This document shows positions 12,498 through 23,403 of a DNA stretch of 64,000 bases, piece after piece. Source of the DNA: Choristoneura fumiferana (taxonomy: Eukaryota; Arthropoda; Insecta; Lepidoptera; Tortricidae). A program made the translations under genes and the position numbers. Location of the stretch: positions 19,028,488 to 19,092,487 of the forward strand of contig NC_133476.1 in the NCBI RefSeq assembly GCF_025370935.1. Direction: 5' to 3'. The first letter of the stretch is position 1. Every line of letters begins with the position of its first letter. The notes beneath the pieces are model-generated. The model was given only the letters and a program-made list of their open reading frames with translations, was not told the DNA's origin and did no database searches.

Positions 12498-12614
12498 AGG
12501 GGCTCGTAGACGGGCCATATTTTCACTGAAATATGTGGCCGGCAACTATTGGTGTCCCTCTCTTACTCACATGTTAGACAGGGACACCAATAGTTGCCGG
12601 CCTTAGGAGCCCCT
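12498..12614. mobile_element. PIF/Harbinger-like MITE, 117 bp
   Basis: Ends AGGGGCTC and GAGCCCCT are inverted. An inner pair GGCAACTATTGGTGTCCC / GGGACACCAATAGTTGCC makes most of the element a hairpin. It is flanked by TAA at 12495-12497 and 12615-12617. This is a different family from the 141-bp MITE but has the same target preference. Confidence 0.8.
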
Positions 12615-12884
12615 TAAAGCTGGCATACCAATAGAGTAGAGACTAACTGCCTAATTTAGATCACCGGATTATTTAGGACATGACTGGTTTTTCTAGCTCA
12701 AGAAAATCGTTCCAGTAGCATGACACTGCGGTGCTCGATCGATCTTGTGTAATTCGTTTGGATTGTGACCCCGCAATGTATCGCTACTGGCACGCTGTTA
12801 CTGGAATGACGTGAACCGGGTAGGTATAAGTCATAACTCATCTGGTACGCAAGCCGACAGCAGACTTATTTTCGGTAATTCTAC

Positions 12885-12975
12885 TATGAAGTTCAAAACT
12901 TTAACATTTGCCGTCCCGCTTACTCTAATAATATTTATTCATACGAGCCTGAGCGGGACGGTAGGATACAAGTTG
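12885..12975. mobile_element. Diverged copy of MITE family C
   Basis: GTCCCGCTTACTCTAATAATATTTA and GAGCGGGACGGTA reproduce the centre of a palindromic MITE family seen intact at 20266-20374 and 20425-20540. It ends about 45 bp before the tetraspanin exon at 13022. Confidence 0.6.
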
Positions 12976-13021
12976 CCCTCCGGCTCTTACCTCTAAACTA
13001 AACGAAACTTTTCTTCCACAG

Positions 13022-13207
13022 CTCGTCGGCATTGCTATGGTAGCCATCGGCGTGGCGGTGGTCCTTAAATGGAAGAACATGAGCGAGTTCACAGCGGGCA
13101 TGAACATAGCGCCGTGGCTGTTCATAGTCATCGGCAGCGTGGTGTTCATCATATCCTTCTTCGGATGCTGCGGTGCCATTCGCGAGAGCCACTGCATGGT
13201 TGTCACG
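13022..13207 (+). CDS. Tetraspanin, internal coding exon (TM1 end, TM2)
   Basis: First visible coding exon of a tetraspanin, a four-pass membrane organiser. It encodes 62 codons in phase 0 between a TTCTTCCACAG acceptor and a GTACGT donor. The start, LVGIAMVAIGVAVV, is the end of TM1. A short loop (KWKNMSEFTAGMNIAP) leads to TM2, WLFIVIGSVVFIIS, then FFGCCGAIRES, the family's conserved intracellular Cys-Cys block. The four + exons 13022-13207, 13873-14037, 15942-16145 and 17016-17087 join in frame to 208 residues. The initiator exon (cytoplasmic N-terminus and most of TM1) was not found in 1-13021 and is presumably upstream. The exact family member is not assigned. Confidence 0.9.
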
Positions 13208-13872
13208 GTACGTTGATGCATGTTTTTTTTTAAATTAGCCTGCAGTATCGCACTGCTGGGCAAAGGCAGTCCCCTGGATTTCCAACTCGCCCTTTCGGCA
13301 CTAATGTCTGGCTAGTCGCTGGAAAACGCGTCTAGGTCATGCCATAGAATAGATAATGCATGAAAAAAATAACAAATTAAGAGACGGAAAGTCGTTGAGA
13401 TAGTACAAATAAAATTCACAATTCCCGTTTGCAAGTCTCTATCTATCCATAGGTATCTATTGAATATCCAAAAAAATAGGAACATTATGATTAAGTCTCT
13501 ACCATATACAAAGCAGCTAAATATTTTCAATCTTGAACCTATACTGGTTTTAAAAATCCTGTACTATAATTTAACCCACATTACCTAATCTCATCCTATT
13601 ACTTAGTAATGCCTTAATATTGAGTTAAATTATAGTACAAAACTTTTAAACTCAATGTATAGCTCCATGTATCTTGCGACTTCATCTGCGAAGAATTCCT
13701 TTATCGCGCGCCTTCGGGAACATCTAATTTCTTCGGGATAAAATGTAACGTAATTTTTATAATAGTTTTCAAATATTATGCTAGCAAAATTTCCTGGCAA
13801 TTGATTAACTCATTTCTCATTTATAATATTAGTAAGGATTTATAACTGACCGTTTTATTTGTCTCATTCCAG
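13208..13872. other. Tetraspanin intron with a LINE fragment
   Basis: 13255-13320 on the - strand reads like a truncated LINE 3' end (GCCTTTGCCCAGCAGTGCG). The rest is AT-rich. 13802-13830 carries TTATAATATTAGTAAGGAT, resembling the end of the common repeat also found at 14045-14245. Confidence 0.5.
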
Positions 13873-14037
13873 TACGCGATCTTCCTGATCGTGATAATCA
13901 TCGTGGAGGTAGCCCTGGCCGTCTGCCTGTTCGTGTACGCCGACAGCATCAAGCATGGCCTCAAGGAGTCCCTCAACAAAACCTTCGACAACAGCCGCTC
14001 CCTCAACCCTAACCCCTTCCACGAGATCGAGCGCCAG
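13873..14037 (+). CDS. Tetraspanin exon (TM3 and start of large extracellular loop)
   Basis: 55 codons, phase 0 at both ends, between TCATTCCAG and GTAACT. YAIFLIVIIIVEVALAVCLFVYA is TM3, with the glutamate (IVEVAL) common in this segment. ADSIKHGLKESLNKTFDN begins the extracellular loop with an N-K-T glycosylation sequon. The exon ends HEIERQ, just ahead of the CCG motif in the next exon. Confidence 0.9.
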
Positions 14038-14044
14038 GTAACTA

Positions 14045-14415
14045 GCTTTATTATACTGTTGCCCGCGACTCTGTCCCCGAATTCGTTTGTTGCAAAATGA
14101 AATAAAAACTATCTTATGTCCTTCCCCGGAACTCAAACTGTCTGTATACCGAATTTCGTATAAATTGCTTCAGCTGTTTAGACGTGATAAGATAACAAAC
14201 AGACGTACAAACTTTCGCATTTAAGTATAATATTAGTGGGAATAGTCTTTTCCTGTAACTTTGTAAAATAGGTGATATGGAGAGAGAAAAAGAGTAACAT
14301 TTATTTAGCATTTTTCTGTATTCTCTTCCATAAAAACCTTCTCCTGATTAGTAACGAACACAGCAAAAAAAGAGTTAGCGAAATCGAACCAGTCGCTCCC
14401 GAGTTTTGTGCTTAC
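14045..14415. repeat. Two fragments of a common lepidopteran repeat
   Basis: 14045-14240 runs from TGTTGCCCGCGACTCTG to AAGTATAATATTAGTGGGA. 14300-14415 repeats another part (CTTCCATAAAAACCTTCTCC ... CCCGAGTTTTGTGCTTA) that recurs at 29725-29820. Both lie in the tetraspanin intron. No ORF is associated. Confidence 0.55.
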
Positions 14416-14534
14416 GGTAGGGCCACACACATCGCGATAAAAAATATCGAGATAAAATTTAGTCTTCGGCCATTTCGGTCATGCGGCATTTGATTGTGCA
14501 TGGCCACATTGCAAACAGAAATATCGATAGTTTG

Positions 14535-14650
14535 TGCACACGTTTGTTCCGTCCCTCTGACGCTTATACGTAGTACCTACTAAGTATTTAATACCAAGTG
14601 AGAGGGACGGTACGATATGAACTTCGATTTTCGAAATTCTTTAACAAAAA
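14535..14650. mobile_element. MITE family C copy
   Basis: CGTCCCTCTGACGCTTAT, ATTTAATACCAAGTGAGAGGGACGG and a run to AACTTCGATTTTCGAAATTC match the palindromic family of 20266-20540. It is partly degraded. Confidence 0.6.
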
Positions 14651-14880
14651 TTTGGAAAACCCCGACATTGTCACTTCAAAGTTCAAATATCTCAAAAACA
14701 ACTGAACCGATTTTGATAAAACATATCTAAGAACCATCGCTAGAAAACCTGATAAAAAAAAACCGCATTTAAATCGGTCCACCCGTTTAAGAGCTACGGT
14801 GCCACAGACACACAAAGCGGTCAAACTTATAACGCCCTCCTTTCGCGTCGGAGGGGGGGGGGGGGGGGTAAAAACGGAAC
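14640..14880 (-). repeat. Dispersed repeat family Z, antisense copy
   Basis: Shares CACTTCAAAGTTCAAATATCTC, then GTTTAAGAGCTACGGTGCCACAG and a final CGCGTCGG followed by about 20 G with copies at 58425 and 62250, which are in the other orientation. Intronic and non-coding. Confidence 0.55.
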
Positions 14881-15175
14881 ATAGTCTCTTTAAGAAATGT
14901 TGGTAATAAGTTATGTTGACCATATCCACAAGAAGCTTTAAAATCGAAATAACTCAAATCGAACCTTCTTGTGAAATAAAGCGATTGCATCAGATTAACG
15001 ATACGCTTATCTGCACTTACATTACGATTATTGTCGTTTAAGCTATTCCATTAACGGACTACAATCAACCGGATCGTAGTGCTCGAGATTGACATTCAAT
15101 TTTGTAGGTAGTAGTGTAGATACTTCAGACAAAAAGTAGCTACAAGCCGAATGCTGTGAATAACATAATGAGACA

Positions 15176-15314
15176 GAGGCTATTTCACCACCCATTGATT
15201 AATTTTAACTGACTGATAAATGTGATGCCGTCTCCTTCTATTCGAACGAAACGAATAGAGACTGCATCAAATTTAGCCGTCAAATAAATTTAATCAATCG
15301 ATGGTGAAACAGGG
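15176..15314. mobile_element. PIF/Harbinger-like MITE, diverged copy 2
   Basis: Same plan as 3586-3726: TTTCACCACCCATTGATTAA, TGATGCCGTCTCC, AATAGAGACTGCATCA, AATCGATGGTGAAACAG. The ends are degraded and no TAA duplication is recognisable, so it is older than the other two copies. Confidence 0.75.
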
Positions 15315-15941
15315 GGTAAGTATACCCTTTGCACGTGTGGTTTTACTATGTGATTTGCTCGGCGTAATAGTAGCGCGTGTGCGCGTGTAACTGTATACAA
15401 GCCGGGGCGTTGTTTTAATGCTGCCTCAATTTTCCGTTTTGCGGGAACTCTGTCTATACTTTTTATGATGTGTTTTTTAACGTCCGCTCTGGCTATAGTC
15501 TTCTAGGAAGGGCGACTACGCGATGCGGGATAACACCGCATCTTAATCTTCAAAGTTCTTAGGTTTGCCAAGTCCGTAAATCGTTACTCGTATTCTAATT
15601 GATTTCTAACTCTACTTTCGAAATTCATACTTGTTATTTATTGCGCTTTGCCGTTTTTTTAGAAGAAAATCAAAACTGACAGCAAAATTACCAACTGGTT
15701 GGTATTATAAATAGTTTGAAGGTATCTAATCTAATAATATGTTAAAGAAAGTTTTAGACTTGGCCCAGCGAAAAAAGGGTTTAAAAACACAATCTGTTTT
15801 AAAATATAGTGTAATCGAATATACTCTCGATTCTGAAGAAACTATTTATAAACTTCCGCATTTATAATATTAGTAGGTACACCATGATCACACTTCTCGT
15901 ATCACTGAATCGTGTCACAAACCCCAACTTAACATTTCCAG
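15315..15941. other. Tetraspanin intron, unremarkable
   Basis: AT-rich sequence with short alternating GT runs. TTATAATATTAGTAGG at 15863-15880 is another end of the common repeat seen at 14240. Nothing else is recognised. Confidence 0.4.
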
Positions 15942-16145
15942 TTCTCTTGCTGCGGTAAGACCGGGCCGGGCAACTATGGTCTCATCGAAGCCGCGACCCT
16001 GCCCGCCGAGTGCTGCGCCGTCGGCGCCCCCTTGTGCACGCTGGCCAACGCCTACCAGACCGGCTGCACCGACATATTGCTCGAGTATTACGACAAGTCG
16101 CACAAAGTTATCGGCGGCGTAGCTATCGGAGTCGCTTGCGTTGAG
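15942..16145 (+). CDS. Tetraspanin exon (large extracellular loop, CCG motif)
   Basis: 68 codons, phase 0 at both ends. It opens FSCCGKTGPGNYG, the CCG hallmark. PAECCAVGAPLC and YQTGC supply the remaining loop cysteines, giving six in all (a two-to-three disulfide loop). SHKVIGGVAIGVACVE begins TM4. G+C is clearly higher than in the flanking introns. Confidence 0.9.
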
Positions 16146-16169
16146 GTAAGTCCTGGCCCTATACTACGC

Positions 16170-16255
16170 TATTCCGCTGACGCTAATATTATTTAATACG
16201 AGAGTGAGAGGGACGATACGATACGAACTTCGATTTTTGAATTTCGTAGAAGCGC
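16170..16255. mobile_element. MITE family C copy (partial)
   Basis: CCGCTGACGCTAATATTATTT, GAGTGAGAGGGACGATACG and ACTTCGATTTTTGAATTTCG match one half and the centre of the family at 20266-20540. Confidence 0.55.
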
Positions 16256-16799
16256 CCCTGAGCTTCCCTCTACGAAGCTCCAGGGTCATTCAAGTATTAC
16301 GTAAATTTAGTCATTTTGCAATTTGTATATCTAAATTGGACGACAATGGAACTGCAGCAACAAAAAGCACAGTCAGCGAACAAAATTTGTATTAAAAATA
16401 CAAAACAATACAATACAATTACTCTTTATTGTACCCCAGAATAGTGATGTTATTATATAAGATTTTTTAAGAGAAATTAATATTAGTATGGGCCGCAAAT
16501 ATGTTGTAGCCATGTTGCTGCACCCGTAATAGTTTTACGAAACTCGCTCTTTTCCATGTTTGCTTGCAAGCATCAAATCGATTATTTTTGTTTTTATAGC
16601 CGTAAAAAAATTACTGTACGAACTGGCTGAAAATAAATATAATATCTCCGAAAGGTATAATCATAACTACACCCTATTTTTCATGTAACAAGATGTTATG
16701 ATTTGTTTATGATCAATATAATTTTATTTTATCGTTTCAATAATTTTAGGTAGTGAAATAAATGATATGAATGACAGTAATACGAGTATCACTAAATTG

Positions 16800-16960
16800 A
16801 CTGTTGCATTTTTTTTTATTTGACTGGATGGCAAACGAGCAAGTGGGTCTCCTGATGGTAAGAGATCACCACCGCCCATAAATATCTGCAACACCAGGGG
16901 TATTGCATGTAGCAATAAAGGCAACCCACTGCTGCCGTCTTCTGTGATGTTCAAGAGTGT
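16800..16960. repeat. Common lepidopteran repeat, probably a LINE tail
   Basis: GGCAAACGAGCAAGTGGG followed by CTCCTGATGGTAAGAGATCACC is a widespread lepidopteran repeat. A related segment in the other orientation lies at 24600-24770 (GATGTACCATCAGGTGAACC). Family assignment is from memory and uncertain. Confidence 0.5.
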
Positions 16961-17015
16961 ATTGTATTGTAAAAAAAATAAGGAATATTTGTAATCTCAA
17001 ACATTTATTTTACAG

Positions 17016-17087
17016 GTGGTTGGAGCGTTGTTCGCGCTGTGTCTCGCCAATTCCATAAGAAACATGGACAGAAGGTCACGCTACTAA
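17016..17087 (+). CDS. Tetraspanin last coding exon (TM4 end, cytoplasmic tail)
   Basis: 24 codons including the stop, after a TTTATTTTACAG acceptor. VVGALFALCLANSI completes TM4, and the short tail RNMDRRSRY ends at TAA 17085-17087. A GT inside the codons at 17075-17076 could act as an alternative donor (see 19234). Confidence 0.9.
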   Translation: MVGALFALCLANSIRNMDRRSRY

Positions 17088-19233
17088 TATTTTGTACATT
17101 AAAACTGGTACCTATTTATCACCATTATTTTTTGTTTTGACTACTTAACTTACTTTAAGTGGGCTGTGTAACTGCATGGCTAACTCGACGGTTCGTCTGA
17201 ATTTGTACCCTGTTTATTATAACTTATTTTAAAAATTTGCTTGATTTGTCGCCTTTAGCCTTAGTAAAATCTAATTTGTCATCTAAGGGAGCGTAAAAAA
17301 AAACATTTTTTTATTTTTATTTAAAAGCAGGGTTCAAAATTCGGTGTTAATAAAACATGGGCTTCTAACTTATGATTCACATTTTTTGCTATTAAATTGG
17401 TAAATAACGAAGCCGTTATAAGTTACTAACAACAGCGCAATTAACATTAAGCCATTTTTTAGCATTAGAAGTATACCTTATCGCCAAGGGGAAATATATA
17501 AAAATACATTGAACAAAAAAATCATCCATGTGTTAGTTTTAAACCACTATAAAATATAGGTAAAAGACGAATAGAATCAAATATAGTAAATGTGGTATAT
17601 TAGGTATATATAGGCTGCTCAGGAGTTGAGTTGGTAAGTTTTGCTTTTATGTACCTAAATCAAAAACTGCGACGGATGCGGCCCACATCCGGTACTCTTT
17701 ATTTGATTTACACGGTTCGCTCGGACCCGACCGAATGCAAAATGTTCTATTTATTTTTTATTTTTGTTACGGATTAGAATTGCGCACTTTTAGCCGAACA
17801 ATTTTTTAATGGCGGTGTTGCCAGCTTTCAATACTATTCAATACTTATGTATTTTGCAAACGCTTTTTATGTTGTAAAAAATATTAAGATATACATGTTA
17901 TCTTATAAATATTATTGACATGTTAATGATCCGTGTACTTGTGTAAACTTTCCGATAAATAAACATACAATAAGGTGTATTTTATAGATAGTTTCTCGAC
18001 TATCACTTTTTATTGAAAAACTCCACTGAAAGAATCTCTTAAGTTCATATATTTGGATTAAGTACTATTAAATGCCACTAAATAAATGTGCCATTTTTTA
18101 GGAAACTGTGCTTATTACAAGTCTGTAACATGATTGTGATATTTCTTAATGGAATTTATGTAGATCTTTATCGAAAAATATTCTTGATGTTTAAAATAAT
18201 CGTTCATAAGATATTTTCGTATAGCAAAAGTGAGGCACAACTCATTGAATATTTGTTAAAATTGCATTTATAAGAGCATTTCGTAGAACAAATTTGCGAT
18301 CAGGAAACTAAACGGTAAACCTTGCGCTTGCTATTATGGTGGTCCAACAGCACGTTGCTAAGTCGTCGTCGTCGTTGTTGTTGCTGCATATTCAATGGGC
18401 AGCTTTGAATAGAAGTGGAATTAAATACAACATTTCCACTGTCCACTCAAAATGTATGCATGGCTATCGCAACCTATCATAGGTCCGCGTCGCAATGTTG
18501 ACTAGAAATGCAGCTTCAGAAGGAAATTGTCTTTTTATTTAGCCTTTCCAGTGTACGAATCAAATTCATAGATTACAACGTTTTGCTATCGACTTTGAGT
18601 AAAATTAACAGGCATCATTACTCATAGTGTATGATAGTTTCGATCTGTAAAATATTACGCATAGTGTGCCTTGCTGTGTTGCGTGTAAGAATTTTATAAA
18701 TTCAATAAACTATATATGTGACCAATTGTATTTTAATTTACACCTATATAATATTTAATGTTGCACAATCACTTAAACCCTAGGTAAGTTGGCTATACAA
18801 AATTGTTAAACTACTTACTAACAAGCATGTGTATTAGAGGTTAAATTAATTTTGTTTGATGGTAATTTTAGAACGTATTCACAATGAATGTCATATTCAC
18901 TGCTCTGCCGAAAGCATCAATGAATTATTGTGACTAGGTTCTAGAGTGGCCTACAAGTTGTTTGTCGGTACTGCTTATGATTTGTTAAATGATTTCGTTA
19001 CTAGGGTTAAATGCAAGCGTTTTCAAATGTGATTATTGTTTTTGATTTGTGTTTAAACAAATATTTGTAGTGTGGTTACTTTTATGTTTGTGTATTACTT
19101 GGGTGTAAGTTTGATATTTGGGTGCACTTCTTGGTTGTGGTTTTTTCTATGGTACCAGTACATCGTCTGTATTTGCTTTTACTTGTATACAATTTCAACT
19201 TCACTCTGTATTAACTGTTTTTTCTATTTACAG
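17088..19233 (+). other. Probable tetraspanin 3' UTR / alternative intron
   Basis: AATAAA occurs at 17349-17354 and 17958-17963, either of which could end the mRNA. 18361-18385 is a GTC/GTT trinucleotide run. The stretch carries few recognisable mobile elements, unlike the rest of the window, which fits transcribed 3' sequence. Confidence 0.4.
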
Positions 19234-20171
19234 GTACGCCTAAATCGAACACACCGAGATACATTCGAGAAAGAACAATAAAAGATAATTACGAAAGAAA
19301 CTCACCACTTATGTTATGTACAAGTTAATTAAGTTAGGTAACTGTAAAAAGCTAGAAAAAGATCCACTTATTTACTCGTATTGATTTTCATAAATGTTAT
19401 TTCCTGAAACCGGCCACACTTTTATCATTTTGATGCATCGTATCTGTATTTATTTCTCAAGGCCCAAAATTATTTAATTTTAAACAAATCAAATGGCCAT
19501 AAAGGTACAGTACCTATTCGCAAAGCAACGGAGAGGCGGTAGGAGCCAAAATGATTAGAAGTGTGGCATATCAAAGCACAAATTAAATCATGGAGGTTGT
19601 GGAAGTAAACGTGATACTTGCATACTTACTCTTTATGTAATAGTAAGATCACCATACGAATGAATACGAGTTATAAATTGACTAGCGCCTACCTTTTAGA
19701 AATAACGACGTTTTGTTTTTGCGATTGACTGAAGTTACACCGCGTTAAATACAATAGGAAGACAGTAAATTAAGTCGTGTACCATCGAATCAATTATTTC
19801 TTCGGTGTGATGTTCATATGAATAAAAATTGGGCAGGTCCATTTTTGTTCACCTTTATTGCGATTAAAAACGATTGTTGAGTTTAGTTAAGCGATTGTTT
19901 TTAATTTTACTTTACCATAAGGATTATTATAAAAAGTATTTTCATACTATTCAATGTTGTACGTCCAATTTACAATACTTATATTAAAGTGTTAAAATTT
20001 ATATGCATTTCTATTATAATGTGATTTATTCGATGTTTCATTACTAGTATCTATGAAAATTATTATTTTATTATATCGGGAACAAATGTTTTAAAAGTGT
20101 TTTTGAATCTCTCGTGCATTTCTGTTGAAATAGCTTTTGTGAATGATACTTATTGTATGGCAAAAAATAAA
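19234..20171 (+). CDS. Possible alternative terminal exon of the tetraspanin
   Basis: A strong acceptor (long T run, then CTATTTACAG) ends at 19233. If the donor at 17075 were used, the reading AGA AG joined to G TAC GCC TAA gives a tail NMDRRYA in place of NMDRRSRY, with a stop at 19241-19243. The following sequence is repeat-poor and reaches an AATAAA at 20166-20171. The donor (AGAAG/GTCACG) is weak, so this is a hypothesis. Only three codons would be coding; the rest would be 3' UTR. Confidence 0.3.
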
Positions 20172-20265
20172 TTTTCTACTATTAATTATTTGTTTTACAG
20201 TTATTTACTTACTCCTTAGCCCTGATATAAATTCAATCATTGAATCTTAAAGTATATAGGGCCTG

Positions 20266-20374
20266 CAGGGCTACTACGAAACTCGTAACTCGAAGTTCGT
20301 ATCGTACCGTCCCTTTCGCAGTCAGAGGGATCGCACGACACAAACTTCGAGTTTCGCGTTTCGTAGTAGCCCTG
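20266..20374. mobile_element. MITE family C, intact copy
   Basis: Begins CAGGGCTACTACGAAACTC and ends with the inverted CGTAGTAGCCCTG. The whole 109 bp is an imperfect hairpin. CTG on both sides may be a 3-bp target duplication. Other copies lie at 12885, 14535, 16170, 20425, 33968, 34857, 36160 and 42340. Confidence 0.75.
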
Positions 20375-20424
20375 CTGGCCACATCACTACGGCGCGGGCG
20401 TCCCGTTGAGTACCTCAAACCCGG

Positions 20425-20540
20425 CAGGGCTACTACGAAACTCGAAGTTCGTGTCGTGCGGTCCCTCTGACACTTAGACTATTTAATACGAGAGCGAGAG
20501 GGACCGCACGACACGAACTTCGAGTTTCGTGGTAGCCTTG
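20425..20540. mobile_element. MITE family C, second intact copy in tandem
   Basis: CAGGGCTACTACGAAACTC to CGTGGTAGCCTTG, with an internal ATTTAATACGAGAGCGAGAGG. It lies 50 bp after the previous copy in the same orientation. The two arms match almost perfectly. Confidence 0.75.
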
Positions 20541-20606
20541 CTGTCCAGATGAGGCGTTCTGCGGAGCTAGCGAAAACTCATTTGATTGTGATCGCGAGTG
20601 TTAGAA

Positions 20607-20997
20607 ACGTAATGGCTCAGTTAACTTGGTCGATAACTCGGTTGATACACCGCTTGCGGTACGACTAGCATGAGCCGATAACTCGGTCGATATACGTCAT
20701 GCGGGGAGTACCTAACCGCATGCGGCATATCGACTGAGTAACGACTAGTGAAACTCATAAGTCGATAACTCGGTCGACATACAGCGGAAAACGAATGATA
20801 ACTGTTCCCCGAATGCCCGCACCGTGCCATAGGACCCGTCCTATGGCATGCGTTGTAAATCCACCGCATCCCGCATGCGGGCTATCGACCAATGAAAATG
20901 ATTCCCGAATGCGGACCCTATGGCATGCGTTACAGTACAGAAATCTACCGCACCCAGCATGCGGGCCCTATCGAACAATGTAACTGAGCCGTAACGT
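20607..20997. mobile_element. Unclassified 391-bp element with subterminal motif arrays
   Basis: Inverted ends ACGTAATGGCTCAGTTA and TAACTGAGCCGTAACGT bound the segment. The left half carries GTCGATAACTCGGT-type words at about 20629, 20680 and 20763. The right half carries CCGCATGCGGGC, GGCATGCGTT and ATTCCCGAATGCGG words, several repeated. No ORF resembles a transposase. The plan (terminal repeats plus arrays of a short subterminal motif) resembles non-autonomous members of transposon groups whose transposase binds many sites. The family is not recognised. Confidence 0.5.
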
Positions 20998-21084
20998 AAT
21001 AGACCCTAACCGCAAAAAGTCAAATACCCCCGAATATTTTCCTGCATGAAAATTAAAACGGTACTTACCCTATATTCTTTTTAG

Positions 21085-21240
21085 CATGGGCGTATATAGA
21101 AGGGGGCCGGGCCCACCCCGGTATGGTCTAGTGCCCACCCCAGGATGTTGGGCTACCGATTCGAAATTCTATAATACTGATATTTTCACACAAAAATCCA
21201 GGCCAGACCCACCGAAAAATAACCCTAGATACGCCACTGC
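21085..21240. mobile_element. Short terminal-inverted-repeat element (hAT-like)
   Basis: GCATGGGCGTATATAG on the left mirrors CTAGATACGCCACTGC on the right, with a GGGCCCACCCC-type subterminal block. CAGTGGCGTA-type ends are common in hAT-like MITEs. No target duplication was established. Confidence 0.5.
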
Positions 21241-21976
21241 GTTTTAGGTGTAAGTACTTCGTCGATACATACCTACTCTGAGTCATAAGATTACGTTAAT
21301 TCGAGGAGTATATTTCGTACCAGCATCATCCAATTTCAATAACAAGTCTCGCTCCAGTCACAAAAATATACGTAGTAAAAAAAATAAAAAAATACGTAAA
21401 AAATATACGTAGTAGTGTATGATGTATACTAGTGTAGTTTAGAGAAACACATAAAGGTAAAAATTTCCTAACGTGTTTATAATTGCAATGGCATTTACTC
21501 TAAAATTTATTTTTACTTGGGAGCCGTTTGCTCCTAATTGGATTTAAAATTATAATCAAGAAGATATACTTACGATAACTATATAATGAGTAATTTTGAT
21601 TGAACCCAAACATACCTAAGGTTGGATTATTTTAATTATAGTTTGCTTTCAAATTTTATGTGTAAAAGGTTGTCTTGTGCACCAACATGAAGGCAATAAA
21701 ATAAAAAGTCTATGGTTTATGGTGCGATTTAAGCTGGCAGCATTTCCCTACTGTCACATCACAACTGTCAATCAAACTTGCGTTGCGAGATGAGTGATCG
21801 CTCGCACGTAGTGCGTACTTTCGTATTTATTATTCGGTGGTAAAAAACAACTTTCACTTATATGTGTTACGCGACTCCAAAAAACCATTTTTAATGTGTT
21901 GTGAAAAGCTTCATCGAACTACTGAAATTCCTCAGAGGCACTAATGTTGTAATAGCATATTAAAAACATTTCGGAG
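21241..21976 (+). promoter_or_regulatory. Upstream region and probable 5' UTR of Ero1
   Basis: No repeat family was recognised in the last 250 bp. 21780-21830 is relatively GC-rich and contains GCTCGCACGTAGTGCG, a CACGT core that could bind a bZIP factor. No clear ER-stress element (CCAAT-N9-CCACG) was seen. The transcription start cannot be placed from sequence alone. Confidence 0.3.
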
Positions 21977-23403
21977 ATGGCTTACAAAAATTGTTGTGTA
22001 GTGTTTATAATTTTCGCTTTAGCGATAGTTCAGGCAGTCAGTGACGACACGGAACTGTATCAAACTACGCCTTGCGACAGCAATGTGTGCTTCGAGGCGC
22101 TCCATGGAGCTCTGGGTGACTGTTCGTGTAACGTCGATACGATAGATTATTTTAACAATGTCAAGATATTCCCTCGTATACAAAGCTTGGTAAGCAAAGA
22201 CTATTTTCGCTTCTACAAGGTCAATTTGAAGAAAGAATGCCCGTTTTGGGTGGATGACAGCCGATGTGCCATGAAGTATTGTCATATTAAGACTTGTTCT
22301 AAGGAGAGTGTCCCTGGGTATGAAAACGGCTATGAAAACCACATAGATGAATTACCAGCATCCAAGTACACTAAAGAAGCACAATCCAATTGCAATTCTG
22401 ATACAGACCATGACCCTGACCTGGGTTACCTAAACATGACCATCAGTGCAGCAAGTCAATATGAAATTGCCAAATGGAAAGCTCATGATGATGCTCTTGA
22501 GAATTTCTGTGAATGTGATGACAGGGACGCTGAAGCAGAGTATGTAGACCTATCACTGAACCCTGAACGGTACACAGGATATAAAGGTCCATCCGCGCAT
22601 AGGATTTGGCGAAGCATTTATCAAGAAAACTGCTTTCGCCCTAAAATCAATCCATATGAATCTTTTCCATATGTTTTGAGCTCAGACTTGAGTAATATGT
22701 GCTTGGAAAAACGAGTGTTTTATAGAGCTGTCTCTGGAATGCATAGCAGTATTAACATACATCTTTGCTCCAAGTATCTTCTTTCTGAAAAAACTGCTGG
22801 CTTTGCAGCTCCCCCCGAGGGTGAATGGGGGCCGAACCTTGAGGAATTCCAGCGCCGCTTTGACCCCTCACAAACTTTAGGTGAAAGTCCAAACTGGCTC
22901 AAAAACTTGTACTTTGTCTACTTATTAGAAATGAGAGCTTTAGCTAAAGCAGGACGGTATCTAGAAAGAGAAGAATATTATACCGGGAACCCCACAGAGG
23001 ATGAGGAAACTCGGGAGGCAATACGGAATATGCTTGGCATTATCTATTCTTTCCCGGACCATTTTAATGAGTCTTCTATGTTCAATGGAGGCAGTCAAGC
23101 AAATAAATTGAAAGTAGAGTTCCGTGAACACTTCCGTAATATCTCCAGGATTATGGATTGTGTGGGATGTGACAAATGCAAGTTATGGGGTAAGCTGCAG
23201 ACACAGGGTCTTGGGACAGCTCTAAAGATTTTGTTCTCTGGTAAATGGGATGGCCCTGAGGATGACCCTGATCAAGGCAGATTACCATTAAGGCACAAAG
23301 CACATGAAAGACTGCAGAGAACAGAAATTGTTGCGCTTTTCAATGCTTTTGCGAGACTCTCCAATAGTATAAGAGAGCTAGAAAACTTCCGGAATATGCT
23401 CAG
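21977..23403 (+). CDS. Ero1-like ER oxidoreductin, exon 1 of 2
   Basis: Ero1 is an FAD enzyme of the ER lumen that oxidises protein disulfide isomerase and passes electrons to oxygen. The signal peptide is about residues 1-22 (MAYKNCCVVFIIFALAIVQA). An N-terminal cysteine cluster (CDSNVCFEALHGALGDCSC) follows. The shuttle pair is CAMKYC (Cys97-Cys102), and the active-site block CVGCDKC (Cys395/398/401) sits before KLWGKLQTQGLGTALKILF. FAD-domain signatures RYTGYKGPSAHRIW (199-212) and GMHSSINIHL (254-263) are present. Asn sequons occur at NMT, NES and NIS. The ATG was chosen because it heads the signal peptide. The exon ends at CTCAG|GTAAGA (phase 2), so the in-frame TAA just after is intronic. 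Confidence 0.95.

Noticed and set aside
13864..14136. Minus-strand gene opposite the tetraspanin exon
   Set aside because: The + strand reads a clear TM3 with splice sites; the antisense frame is a by-product.
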